Source of the DNA: Nageia nagi | Lineage: Eukaryota > Pinophyta | Assembly (NCBI GenBank): GCA_050084985.1 | Contig: JBITNC010000001.1 | Span: forward strand, 1,116,001-1,180,000 | DNA: 64,000 nucleotides | Reading direction: 5' to 3' | In this document: piece by piece, positions 25,140-36,499 of the stretch | How the letters are laid out: every line of letters begins with the position of its first letter | How positions within the stretch are numbered: position 1 is the first letter of the stretch | Program-made: the position numbers and the translations under genes | Notes under the pieces: model-generated | What the model saw: only the letters and a program-made list of their open reading frames with translations | Database searches by the model: none | Told to the model about the DNA's origin: nothing

Positions 25140-25264
25140 TATGTTTATAGTACAAAACAAAAATCCCCCCACTAACAATATTATAAATAACCATAAAAAA
25201 TTGGTTAATTATGTTGCCTAAACCAATTGATCTACCAAAATAGAAATATTAAATGTTGAACTTA
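25140..25264. repeat. dispersed repeat R, left piece
   Basis: Parallel to about 62803-62927. Shared phrases include AAAAATCCCCCC, TAACAA(T/A)ATT, a GGT(T/C)A(A/T)(T/C)TATG(T/C)TGCC run, CTACCAAAA and AAATGTTGAAC. It ends in ACTTA (25260-25264), the left target duplication of E2. The right continuation of R is at 43272. Confidence 0.75.
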
Positions 25265-25364
25265 TGTTGATCGGTATATTGTAACCTCAAAGTGTTCAGT
25301 CTAGTTGTCTTCTTCACTACCCACAATAGTAGGTTCCTTGAGAGAGCATAAGGTGGTGGGAATG
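25265..25364 (-). repeat. E2 3' LTR, outer part (left of E3)
   Basis: The first 100 bp of the LTR, from TGTTGATCGGTATA to the GAATG duplication of E3 (25360-25364). It continues at 28906 with the second GAATG and TGCTCATGTTGG, exactly as in the uninterrupted LTRs. Confidence 0.9.
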
Positions 25365-25947
25365 TGATCCAGGTGGATTGGTGACCATCCACCTATTCCA
25401 CTTGGGCTCCCACCATTGTCTCTTTCAGTTTGTCAGTTTCGGCATAACTTACTATTTTTAGCAATTTTTTTGGGTCCTGAACTTTTAGAGCCATTTTGAG
25501 GCCCTAAATGACGTTTTTGGGGCATCATCATTTGTCATTTCATATAATGAAATTCATTTTTAAAGTTGTAGTCCTCGAATAGATCTTTCCAACGAGGTAT
25601 CATGTGCATCAAACGGAGATAGTATGCAAAAGTTACGTCCCTGGGAAGTTGACACACTAATTTACCCAAACGGGGTCCATAGTTTTGGCACTTCATCTCC
25701 TAAGGTTAGGTTTTTGGGATGTTTAGGGTTCTCCATTGTTTTTCAATAATAAATAGGCCCTTGAGCCTCATTGTAATGGAGTTTTTTTCAAAGGCTTGTA
25801 GCTGCAACATCTCTTCTCAGAGATAGCTACCCGTGCTCTAGCTGATTTGATCCTCATTCTTCGAGATTAATGGAATGAAGTGTTATTTTTACTGCATCGC
25901 TATAGTTCTGGTTTTGTTCTATTGCGTTCCTACATAAATCCAGATCA
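25365..25947 (+). repeat. E3 5' LTR
   Basis: 583 bp from TGATCCAGGTGG to AATCCAGATCA. The start contains the inverted repeat ATCCA-GG-TGGAT. A possible TATA-like AATAAATAGG lies at 25747-25756, followed by GCCCTTGAGCC. Confidence 0.96.
25747..25756 (+). promoter_or_regulatory. possible E3 LTR TATA-like box
   Basis: AATAAATAGG upstream of GCCCTTGAG, a context common at plant LTR promoters. It is unchanged in the 3' LTR. Assignment is tentative. Confidence 0.4.
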
Positions 25948-25948
25948 G

Positions 25949-25959
25949 TGGTATCAGAG
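25949..25959 (+). other. E3 primer-binding site
   Basis: TGGTATCAGAG follows the 5' LTR after one base, matching the initiator-Met tRNA 3' end. The match ends where E4 has a further C. Confidence 0.9.
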
Positions 25960-26076
25960 AGGTCTGTCTTTCTCGATCCTTCTTTGCATGTCCCCAACAA
26001 GGTCAGGTATAAGGAGTTAGGGCTTGATCTGGTGGAACCTTTGCAAGATTAGCCTCGCAAACCTCGACAGACACCC

Positions 26077-28311
26077 ATGGGGAATGAAAAGAAAGATGAG
26101 GGAGCAGGAGATCCTATCAAAAGATTACTCGAGGAGGCCCTTGAAACATAAAGGAACATGATGATGGATAACTTTACTCAGATCCTTCAACGGTTGCCCA
26201 TCGGTGATGCATCTACATCCAGTAGCCACTCTGGAGTTGCGATTCCTTTTAAGGTACAAGTAAATTTTGACATTCCCATATTTGAGGGTCAAATAGATGC
26301 TGATGCTGTAGATAGATGGTTGAATCTATTAGAAGGATATTTCTTTGTGCATGACTTTTCAGATCGGGAGAAGATTATTTTTGCACTCCTCAAAGCTACC
26401 CCCCATGTTAAGGACTGGTGGGAAACCTACTGTGAGAATGAGGTCCAGACAGAACCCTCTTTGTTCTCAACCATACCAACTTGGAATTCTTTTTGAGATG
26501 CCATTAAGGAACAGTACTATCCTATGGGGAGCTATGAGGATAAGTACATACAATGGATCACACTACAACAACAAAGGGATCAAGATGTGCATGAGCTGAC
26601 GAATCTATTCCATACCCTACGCACAAAGTTGGGTATCAAAGATTTAGAGAAACATTTGGTGCTAAAATATCATAGCTGTCTACATAGATACATTCAAGAG
26701 GAAATGGATTTCCTTGATATCTCCTCACTTGGTACGGCATATCGATATGTTGCCAAGATTGAGCAAAAATTTAAACAGAAGAAGCGAGACTTTGGATCTG
26801 TGAATCAAAAGCAAGGGAAAGATGCTTCCAAACCACAGAACAAAGGACAGAGCCAAGGCATGGCAGCCAAAGACAACCTGTCAAATCTAAAGAAGGAAAT
26901 AGAAAAGTGGTGTGAGTTCTATAAGAGCTCCACTCACAACACAAGTGAGTGTCGGGCTAAGCAGTCGCTAGTGGCTGAGATGAGGGCTTCTGAGTCAGAT
27001 GCATGCTCTGACTTTGAATCAGAACCTGAAAAGGGGAATGAAAAAGGGAAACAGATTATTGATGCAGATCCTAATGCCATTATTGCCACTACAAAGGTTA
27101 AAAAGGAGGAACTAGAAGATCCAGAGGAGGAGGAACATCTCTTCCACTCCCAGATGTGGGTAAAGGGCTCCCCTATACGGTTCCTTATTGATAATGGGAG
27201 CCAAAAGAACCTCATTTCAGCAGACACCATGAAGCGGTTGGGCTTACCGACCATCGCCCACCCACATCCATACACCATCGGGTGCCTTCACCAAGGACGA
27301 GATCTTCGCATCAGCCAGCAGTGCCACCTTCCCTATAGCATCAAGCCCTTCACAGATGAGGTATTATGTGATGTTGCTCCTATTGATGCTACTGATGTAT
27401 TATTAGGACAACCATACTTGTGGAAGCATCATGCTGTGTATGAGTCTCGACCTCATGCTGTTATTATTACTTTGGGAAATAAGTTGTACAGGATACTAGA
27501 GGTACCACCTCCTACGACTATCTCCTTGGTTACTACAAAACAATGCAGTAAGCTCATTTCCCAAACTAGGAAATTCATTTTCTTAATGATCTGCCCCCAG
27601 GGCAAGAAGAAGACTATGGCCACAACCTCCAGACAGGGCCCCTCTGCACAACAACAACAAATGGATAAGGTTGTGGAGGAGTACAGGGACATCTTCACCT
27701 CACCCATAGGGGTTCCTCTGCACTGTCAGGTCAAGCACCCAATTGATCAGACCTCAAGGGCACTGCTACCCAACGGATTGATCTATCAACACTCTATTCT
27801 AGAAAATAATGAAATCAAGAGGCAAATTCAGGTCGATTCAGCTCACATCCAATCTGAAGTTGACAAAGCAAGTAGCTTCATCGAGCACATTCAACACATC
27901 CGCCAACAGGTTCATGATATATTGGATAGAGCCAATGCAAAGTATAAGCAACACCATGATCAACATAAGGTGCCACATAACTTCCAGGTGGGAGATAAAG
28001 TATGGCTACATTTGCAAAAGGAGCACCTCACTAGACCCCATCGCAAGCTTTGCCCACTCCGATACAAGCCATACAACATCACTAAGGCTGTAGGGAACCA
28101 TACTTTCAAGCTTAGGATTCCACCATTCTGTGGACTGCACCTAGTCTTCAATGTGGATCACCTTCATCCTTACTTCCCACTTCTACTGGACACTTCAAAC
28201 ATTGCCAAACAACTCCTGCACCAAGGAAAGTGGTTCACTAGGGACCAAGTTCAGCAGAACTTTCCTCATCTCATGGAGGAACTTAACGCAATGGGGACCA
28301 TTGCTTTCTAA
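26077..28311 (+). pseudogene. E3 gag-protease fused to integrase C-terminus
   Basis: One frame of 744 codons from Met-Gly-Asn (26077) to TAA at 28309-28311, broken only by in-frame stops at 26149-26151 (TAA) and 26494-26496 (TGA). In order: capsid-like gag with WLNLLEGYF and DWWETY (26310-26430); a basic stretch; a CCHC-type knuckle at 26911-26952 whose second Cys is Tyr; an acidic linker; a protease with LIDNGSQKNLIS (D-N-G at 27190-27198 instead of D-S/T-G) and LLGQPYLW. The RT-proximal linker reaches LENNEIKRQIQ, and at about 27830 the frame passes without interruption to integrase C-terminal sequence (HIRQQVHDIL, NFQVGDKVWLHL, LRYKPYNI, LVFNVDHLHPYFP). The second stop and the Tyr and Asn changes are each explained by one C-to-T or G-to-A transition. 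Both stops suggest the frame was open recently. Confidence 0.92.
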
Positions 28312-28322
28312 GGGGGGAGGAA
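28310..28322 (+). other. E3 polypurine tract
   Basis: AAGGGGGGAGGAA overlaps the stop codon and abuts the 3' LTR. The equivalent tract in E4 reads GTGGGGAGGAA, suggesting relatedness. Confidence 0.9.
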
Positions 28323-28905
28323 TGATCCAGGTGGATTGGTGACCATCTACCTATTCCACTTGGGCTCCCACCATTGTCTCTTTTAGTTTGTCAGTTTCAG
28401 CATAACTTACTATTTTTAGCAATTTTTTTGGGTCCTGAACTTTCAGAGCCGTTTTGAGGCCCTAAATGATGTTTTTGGGGCATCATCATTTGTCATTTTA
28501 TATAATGAAATTCATTTTTAAAGTTGTAGTCCTCGAATAGATCTTTCCAACGAGGTATCATGTGCATCAAACGGAGATAGTATGCAAAAGTTACGTCCCT
28601 GGGAAGTTGACACACCAATTTACCCAAATGGGGTCCATAGTTTTGGCACTTCATCTCCTAAGGTTAGGTTTTTGGGATGTTTAGGGTTCTCCATTGTTTT
28701 TCAATAATAAATAGGCCCTTGAGCCTCATTGTAATGGAGTTTTTTTCAGAGGCTTATAGCTGCAACATCTCTTCTCAGAGATAGCTACCCGTGCTCTAGC
28801 TGATTTGATCCTCATTCTTCGAGATTAATGGAATGAAGTGTTATTTCTGCTGCATCACTATAGTTCTGGTTTTGTTCTATTACGTTCCTACATAAATCCA
28901 GATCA
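28323..28905 (+). repeat. E3 3' LTR
   Basis: 583 bp, same length as the 5' LTR with no indel. I count 15 differences and all are transitions. The terminal palindrome is unchanged. Confidence 0.96.
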
Positions 28906-29924
28906 GAATGTGCTCATGTTGGTTTTCTACATAATATTTGGATTATAGGGTGGTTCCTATCTCTTATGAAGGTTTAAAGTAACATGAAAAAGATAGAAAG
29001 GTAAAGAGTTACATAAAAGTGATAAACAAATGAGGTAAAACTAAAATAAGAAATATACAACCCAAGCATTACAGCACAAGCAGCAATCCATAGCTAGGAT
29101 GAAGAATAGCAAGCTATCTTTCCCTTGGGGTTTCGTAATCACAATACACAACCATAATTTTAAGAAAACATCTCACACATAACATTCACAAAAGTAATAA
29201 ATAACCTTTTATTATAGGAGGGCAAAGCATTATCTGTTTGTATTATCATATATGAAAGCATCTTACAAATTTGGGCAAATTTGCTAAAATGTCTAACCTT
29301 TTTAATTTCTAATAGTTACCATTTATACATATTTTTCCATTGTTGGGTAGTTGTATCTCATTAATATACATAATTGTGTATCTTGAATGTGGCTAGTAAG
29401 GAAAACTATTCATAATAAATACTACAATTGTGTTAGATTACACAATGAACAAGTACCAACAACATGACTATCTTGGAATTTGTAATTTCTGAATAGTCAT
29501 GTCCATAGAGTCATGATCCTTCTGACATGTCATAAAATACTCCTTATTCAACCTTGTAGTTGATTAAAAATGGAATTATAATTGATTGAATGAGTACTTA
29601 TCTATAATTTGATAGGTATGATCTAGTACTATGATCTATTGGTAGCTATCTACTTCTCTACAACTATTGATGATCCATACTATAGTTGTGAATGAATAGA
29701 GTAATGGGGATTTGTGAATAATATATCAACTTACTTTGAGAAGGAACTACCATTGTTATGTGAAAATGAGTTAGAGTCAACACATTAACAGGGCCTTAGG
29801 GGTCAAACACTTAAGATCAAGTGGACTCAGGTGTTACTTCTTTCCCATTACTCTTTCCTCAGTTTGGTGGGTCTTATTTTCTTTTTTTAGGCTTTGTTGA
29901 TGATTTAGCTCTTTCAATACCCAT

Positions 29925-30485
29925 TGATTTTTATCAAAAACTATGACATCATTGCTCAAAAATGGTGGCTTCTATTTGATATCTTCATGAATCTTCACCT
30001 ATAATTACTTATCTTAGAACCCATTGATTTTTGCCAAAAACTATGACATCATCACTCAAAATTGATGGGCTCTATTTGATATCTTCATGAATCTTCACCT
30101 ACCATTATTTTTTTGAGATCCATTGATTTTTGACAAAAATTATGATGTTATCACTCAAAATTGATGGGCTTTATTTGATATCTTCATGAATCTTCACCTA
30201 CCATTACTTGTTTAGGGACCTGCTAATTTTTACCAAAAACTATGATGTCATTGCTTAAAATTAGTGGGCTCTATTTGATATCTTTGTGAATCACCTGCCA
30301 TTACTTGTTCTAGGAATCACTATTTTTTGCTAAAAATTATGATTTCATCACTCAAAATTGATAGGTTTTGTTTGATATCTTCGTGAATCTTCACCTGCCA
30401 CTACTTGTTTTGGGACTTGCTAATTTTTGCCAAAAATTATGATGACATCATTAAAAAATTGGTGGGCTCTATTTGATATCTTAGA
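29925..30485. repeat. ~98-bp tandem units in E2 left LTR
   Basis: About 5.6 units, each with CCATTGATTTTTGCC-, AAAACTATGATGTCATC-, CTATTTGATATCTTC- and CTTCACCTACCATTACTTG-type segments. Units are 97-102 bp. Confidence 0.9.
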
Positions 30486-30489
30486 CTTG

Positions 30490-30705
30490 CATTTACATAT
30501 CTCCTAGACACTTTGTATTTACACAACTCCTTGATACTTTATATTTGCACAACTCTTAGACACTTTATATTTACACAACTCTTAAATATTTTGTATTTAC
30601 ATAACTCCCAAGCACTTTATATTTACACAACTCTTGGACACTTTGTGTTTACACAACTCCTAAACACTTTGTATTTATACAACTCCTAGACACTTTGTCA
30701 AGAAT
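30490..30705. repeat. ~26-bp tandem array in E2 left LTR
   Basis: About eight copies of a TTTACACAACTCCTAGACAC-like unit, immediately after the 98-bp array. Confidence 0.9.
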
Positions 30706-30987
30706 TTTACAAGGCAAAATATCTAAGACAAAGACTTGCTTATATAATAGCCAAAATATATATACAATAGATGGCTGCTAATAACTCCCAAAATTCTTTA
30801 GATTAAAGGCTTATAGCAAATTCAAATTTAATGTCAAAGGGGATAGAATTAAAATAGAAATAATTTGTAAAAAGAATGAAAGAATAAAAGAATGATAATG
30901 TATTACCCCAAATCAGAGTGTGCTTACAAAGGAATACAATCTTTTGGTGGCTCTTTGGGGTCTCCATCTATTGGAGAATAGGACCCA

Positions 30988-33900
30988 CTACTTGTTGCTT
31001 TTAGTATCTTGTTCAAATGTAAATTTGGTAGGGGTATCAAATGGTGGAATCAACTCTGTTGGGAGGAATGGGTCCATATTCTTATTTAAATCCTTAATAT
31101 CTTAACAATCAACTTGTGATAGAATAGGGGATGCTTGAATCTTTATAGTATCTACTCTAAAGCCCATCAAAATATTCTCTAACCTCCTAGCATGCAAGAA
31201 CCTTGTAATTACCTCTTGAATGAGGTCATTTATTTGTTGTAAATCTAATATATACTTATCAGAAAAGGACTATTCAAGAAATTAAATGGTATTGGTTATC
31301 CAACTAGTAGCACTACCTTGCACATTCTATTCTTCCCATAATTTGGAAGCTTTCATCTTAATTAAAGAATTAAAAAATTTATTAATGAATCTTAACTCTA
31401 TTATGAGTTGGTTCTTACCAATGTCCATGTTAAACAACAAATTTTGGAGTTCACATATATCCCAAATCCTCATATATAATTATCTTGGTCTAGGAGTCAT
31501 TATGTCCTTCTCAATTTAGACTCTTAAGCAGCTTTGCATTTTCTCTAAGATTGACCTTAGTATATCTAGAGCCAGCTGATGGAGAGCAGTTTATGTGTTG
31601 AATTGCTTGATTGCTTATTCCTTTAATAGATGCAAGTGTGATAATGTCACCATTATATCTTTGACTTGCTCCACCAAAGATTTTTTGAAATCTTTTATGA
31701 GAAGTAATAATTTTGAATTATCATCATATAATACTTTAATAGTAGCAATGATAGTTTGTAGGTCATCCTCAACTTGCTAGACCTTTTGAGCATCTATGAC
31801 TGTAGCTTAAGCTTTAAGATCTTGTATTGTTTGATTAGAACCATCTAACTTAGTGTTTGTTGTTGTTAAGTTCTTTTCAAATTCTAACTTCTGCTTATCA
31901 AGCTTTGCAATCAAGTCTTTGTTTTTATTCTGCAACCTATCCACTATTTTGTCTTTAAGAGAGTAATCTTTCTTAAATTGATCTATTCTTTTATATAATT
32001 TCTCTATCTTAGTCTCCATTACTTGAAGACTTTTACCAGACACTATTGAAGTATTTACAAGGAATCTAGACTAGTCAATTACTGATGTATTTTGTATATT
32101 TACATCAATTATTTCTATAGAAGCAGTATCTAGGTGTCCTTCTTTGAAAGACATCTCTACTATTTTAATATCTTCTATTTTTTTCACTACTCAAAATTCT
32201 CAACTGTTGCTCAGGGAGCATAGGAGGCTTATTAACAAAAGTTTACCAATCAATGGGCTTTATAATTTATGTAGAAAAAATGGATTTAATCTCCTCCTAA
32301 GAGGCTATAGAAATTAAACAATGGGGAGGAGTAATTACACCTGAGGTAGATGCCATGACCTATTGTGAGGGTTTTGATTGCTTGTGAGGTGTAGGATCTT
32401 GAATTTCTATTTCTTTCTCTACCTCCTCCATGAACTTATCATCATCATCATTTTTATCCATTGGGTTGGAGTCTCTTTTCCTTCCAAATTCATAATCATT
32501 ATCACCATCATTTCTTGGTCCACCTTTGGGTGTAGGTTCTATAGATCTATTAGCTCCAAGTACATTCCCCCACCTTGTTAAACTTGGATGCATTCCTTTT
32601 TTGGGGTTTCTTCTTATGCTAGTAATTCTTGTTAGGAACCAATGTCTACATCTTGAGACTCTCACAATTCCTTTGTGTCAAAAATGTTTACCTCTTTTTC
32701 CACAACCTTTGAAGTTTCTTTTGTGATTTTTGGAGGTGGAGTCATAGTTCTTTATGATTATGGCTAAGTGGTGTGGGGATTTTTAACAAGTTTTTCATCC
32801 TTGTTCAAAGTTTGTTATTTCTTAGCAAGGGTTTGAATTCTCTTTCTCTTTTTTGGAGAAGAATCCTAGGAAGTGGTGGTAGTATCCAAAGGATTCTATT
32901 CTCCCTTCTTTGTAGGCTCTACTAAGCTAGATGGCTATGTAATTTGTTCTCACCTTGCCCCTATAATAGATTTTCCTTAAAAATGTGGAGGAAGAGGTTG
33001 GCCTAATTTTGGCAAAGGGTTTTTAGCATATTCAACCTCCTAGAACTTATCATATTTGAATTTTTCAAATAATTCATTCTTGATGTGATGAATCTTTATT
33101 GTATACTCAAATCTAAATTTTATAAAATAATGGATTTTATTGGGGCCCCACCCAAAACTTGTTAACTGGCAAGGATGTTTGGGTTAAGGGTAAAATATTA
33201 TCACTTATTTTTCTAGTTCTTATATTTCCTTATCCCCTCAAGGTCCATCCAAGCCTTGTTTAGAGGTGTGAATTCCCACTTAGGGTACATTTCTACTTAT
33301 TGCTCAATTTTATTTACAAAATATTCCACATGAGGTATATACTCATGGGCAAAGTTTGGATGCTTCTTACTTGACCTTATTACTTTGTTCATTTCTCCTA
33401 AAGGGTCATACATCCATGGAACTTCCACCATATCTAATTTGAAATTCTATACAAGGAATTCTACTATGCTATCTTTACAACCTACTTTTAAAAGAGTGAA
33501 ATTTTTGATAGAAGTTAGTATATCTATAATAGATTTAAAACTACCCTCAAACCCATACTTGGTCTCTATGGCACAAATTTTCCTTCCCATCTCTATTGAA
33601 TACAATTGACGGGTTACATACTTGGGTAAGAAAAAGGGGTTTTCAAAATACCCATACCTCATTATCATGGTGAGATCTTTTAGAAAGTACCAATCACTGA
33701 CTTTGTTTCCTCCTTGTAGCTCTCATATTGCACTTTTACATAGTCTATTAGGGAGTTTCTAGTCAAAATTTGCATTATTGTTACATAAATCTATCCATGA
33801 ACTCATAGGATGATCCATGCAACTTACTCAAAACTAGCACTATCAAGTCAATTGACATTGGTCCAGCATTAGGATCCATAGCTGAACTAGCAATCCCACC

Positions 33901-34755
33901 TCTACAAGTTTATCAAGATTTTGATGGACCAGGAGGCACTAAAAATATGAAGAATGTATAAAGTCTAATTTTTTAATTTTAAATAGATATATCTTTATTT
34001 CATTAGTGATTAAATCCAAAAAGTCATAGCAAACATGAGCCTTTATGATATTATAAGCCATACATAACATGGCTTCATTTGCTTCAATCTAGGTTTTCTT
34101 TCCCAAAATAACTACTAGTGCTGCAACACTTCTCTATCCCTTTTCCTTTCAAATAGGGCTATCTCATAGCTTGCTCATAGCTTGGCCATAGTTGAGTCAT
34201 TTTTTGATCCTGATATCTCTTACTAATCCATTTTATCATCTCTTGTTCATTAGCATAGAAGTCATTATTTTCTTTTCTAAAATTGATTTATTTTTTTACA
34301 TGGAAGGTCCAATTAGCTGGGATACACAAATGCTTAGACAATAGAGTTAGGGGAGTATTCCAGTATTACTTCAAACTTTAGCTTTGACTCATCTCTCTCC
34401 TCTAGGATCTTGTACATTCCTATCTAATAACCCTGTTGGTCATGTCTATGCACCATCAAATACAATAGCTCAAGGTAAGTAAACAATTCATAGGGCACAT
34501 AATAGGCTAGGCCCTAGTCAATCATAACATCCCTCTTTAAATGTGCTAATGAATTCCCTTTTTTGGTAACTTCAAGTGTCATGAATTGCAAAAAATGCGA
34601 TTGGGTTTGACTCTCCATGTATCAATGTGATTCATCACTCCCATGTTAGTCCAATTTACTCTTGGAGCATTCTCTAGACACTCTTCTTGCATGGCTATTA
34701 GGTTAGTATTGACTTGCCCCATTTTAGTTACAGATGAAGATTGGAAAGTTGCCAT
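30988..34755 (-). pseudogene. ORF-X relic, E2 copy (unknown protein)
   Basis: Minus strand, 3,768 bp, about 1,255 codons by span. It starts at Met-Ala-Thr (34753-34755), about 550 bp after integrase ends, and stops at SNK-TAG (30988-30990), the same stop as in E1. Blocks in order: NHIDTWRVKPNRIF, a KRDVMI..GLAYYVPYE segment, KFEVILEYS, MSIDL...LSKLHGS, IMRYGYFENPFFLPK (33600-33670), GFEGSFKSIIDIL, PNKIHYFI...ELFEKFKYDKFWE (33010-33160), a PKKRKR nuclear-localisation-like cluster near 32860, a strongly acidic stretch (32410-32480), a predicted coiled coil rich in K/E/L heptads (31807-32043), and the C-terminal SQVDC..DIKDLNK and DPFLPTELIPP. Stops and frameshifts are scattered. No enzymatic motif, signal peptide or membrane span is evident. 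Not recognised; it may be an accessory structural protein. Confidence 0.78.
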
Positions 34756-35299
34756 GGTGTTACACTCTTTTTAGAACCTTTATTTCCATTTGATCCTATA
34801 ATCACACTGTGCAAGCTTTTGCAACTCTCTATCTTCTCACTCTACTTGACTCTGGAATTTGTAAGCTCTAGAAACTTGTATGCTCGAAAATGGTTGTGTT
34901 GATTTAGAGGAAATGCAAGAAGTTTTATTTGTCCAAGGTTTATGAGACTTCTATTAATGGCAATTAATGTTTGGGATGTCAAGATCCATGCATTATACAA
35001 ATTGAGCTAGCACAAGTTGGATGAGTTAGCTTAGATTGTGCAAGACTTAATTTGTAGTACCCATGTGATAATTTGTGAAATCTAAGGAAATCTTTCCTTA
35101 AATGCTACCTTATTTAGTTGGTAGCTAAGCAACATACTGACATTAACCCTAGATCATCCAAATCAATATTGAACATTAATGGTTACTACTTTTTGGTAAT
35201 TTGCCTAGAAGATGTATTTTTTTTTAAAATATTTACACTTTATAATATGTAGTAGGTGTTACAAAATCACTTTATCACTTGGTAATATTTCAAATAGAT
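34756..35299. other. E2 spacer between integrase and ORF-X
   Basis: About 540 bp without recognisable coding. In E1 only the ~100 bp nearest the ORF-X start is shared (CCATTTTC, AGCATACAAGTTTC). It may hold a splice acceptor or internal start for ORF-X, but nothing in it proves this. Confidence 0.5.
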
Positions 35300-36360
35300 C
35301 CTATTAACAAGAATAGGTAATTCTTAGGACCTGATGATGTCTTGCAAATTGAATGCATTACTCTACATGGCTTGAGTGATGATATAAGGTTTGCTCCAAA
35401 GAGAATCAAAATTTTGATGTTTTTTAAGGTTTGCTATTTTCTCATCCCATTTGAGAACAATGTCACTTGGTTCAAACTTCACTTGAGAAGAATTTTTTTT
35501 ATCAAACCATTTCTTGACAATGTGCTAACGATGCTGAAATGACTCATAAAATTTGTTATGATCTTCCTCCAATTTAGAGTTGATTATACTTGAATTGTAG
35601 TGGCTCAAAGTTATGTTCTTCCATCTCTTGCAGGACTTTCAATGACAATAACTACTAGTGCATATGGGAATGTTTTGATTACTAATTTAATGCTGATTCT
35701 ATTTGCCCATAATGCAAAGTCCAATTGTGTGTGCCATTATCTAGGATTCCCTTCAATTGTTCTCTTAATGATCTAGGTTAAGTTTTAATTGGTTGATTTA
35801 GCTAACCCATTACATTATGGGTAATAATTTGAATAAAATAACTAGTATATCCCATATTCAGTAACAAAGTTTGACAAGTTACCTTCAATAAATGCCAAAC
35901 TATTATCTAAGATAATAATATGTGGGATTCCAAAGCAAGTGATTATTCTCTTAATCATTTCTATCACTACTTCTTGATCTACATTCTTACATGGCATAGC
36001 TTTTGACCATGTAGTGAAGTAATATATTGTAGTCAAAATGAATTTATTACCTACCAAGGAATTTAGGTTTATAATACCAGTGAAGTCCATACCCCATTGT
36101 TGAAAGGGTACTACCATGGGTTTAAGAGGCATGGCAGCTTGTCTTCTCTTTCTCATAAATATATTGCATTTATCACACTCCTATGAAATCTTGAATGAAT
36201 CTTGAAATATGGTAGGCTAATAATATCTAGCTTGTAATACTTTTGCTACTATAGTCGGTCCACTGTAATGTCTATTAAAGAATCCATAATGAAATTCATG
36301 CAATATTCTTTGGAATTCATCATGATTCACACATCTTAATAAAGTTTGATCAAAACAATT
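35300..36360 (-). pseudogene. E2 integrase
   Basis: Minus strand. The HHCC region lies near 36140-36350 (His pair in an FHYGFFNRHYSG segment, then CDKC). The core reads FQQWGMDFTG, IYYFTTWSKA, GIPHIIILDNSLAF and TEYG (35842-36105). Beyond a stop at 35842 come KRTIEGNPR-like, DFALWANRIS and KTFPYAL segments. The C-terminus runs to LKWDEKIANLKKH and KPYII near 35340, the DE-rich module ahead of the GPY/F motif. Broken by stops. Residue patterns (CFGIPH, FALWADR-type) place it in the same gypsy branch as its RT. Confidence 0.85.
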
Positions 36361-36499
36361 TCTATACAGTCAGTCATCTATCATCATAAACTTGAGGGAA
36401 TGTAGCTTGAATCTCCTTCTCTAAAATCTATCCATTTTTTTAGGACACTAGTTTGAAAATAAAAAATAATTTGCTTAATCCAATCACTTTCTTCATTGA

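Larger units (their letters stand above)
25365..28905 (+). mobile_element. E3: internally deleted Ty3/gypsy element
   Basis: A 3,541-bp element with two 583-bp LTRs, TGATCC...GATCA ends, a 5-bp TSD GAATG (25360-25364 and 28906-28910), an iMet-type PBS and a purine tract. Its single coding region joins gag and protease directly to the integrase C-terminal domain; RT, RNase H and the integrase core are missing. The two LTRs differ at 15 of 583 positions by my count, making it the youngest datable insertion here. It could move only with enzymes supplied by a relative. Confidence 0.95.
28906..30938 (-). repeat. E2 3' LTR, inner part (right of E3)
   Basis: Resumes with the second GAATG and runs to GAATACA at 30932-30938. 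It includes the ~98-bp array (29925-30485) and the ~26-bp array (30490-30705). Confidence 0.9.

Noticed and set aside
26934-27278. 114-codon minus-strand open frame inside E3
   Set aside because: Shadow of the E3 gag-protease frame on the other strand.
29925-30485. Regular direct repeats considered as a CRISPR array
   Set aside because: Units are head-to-tail diverged copies with no unique spacers and lie inside LTRs of a plant retrotransposon.
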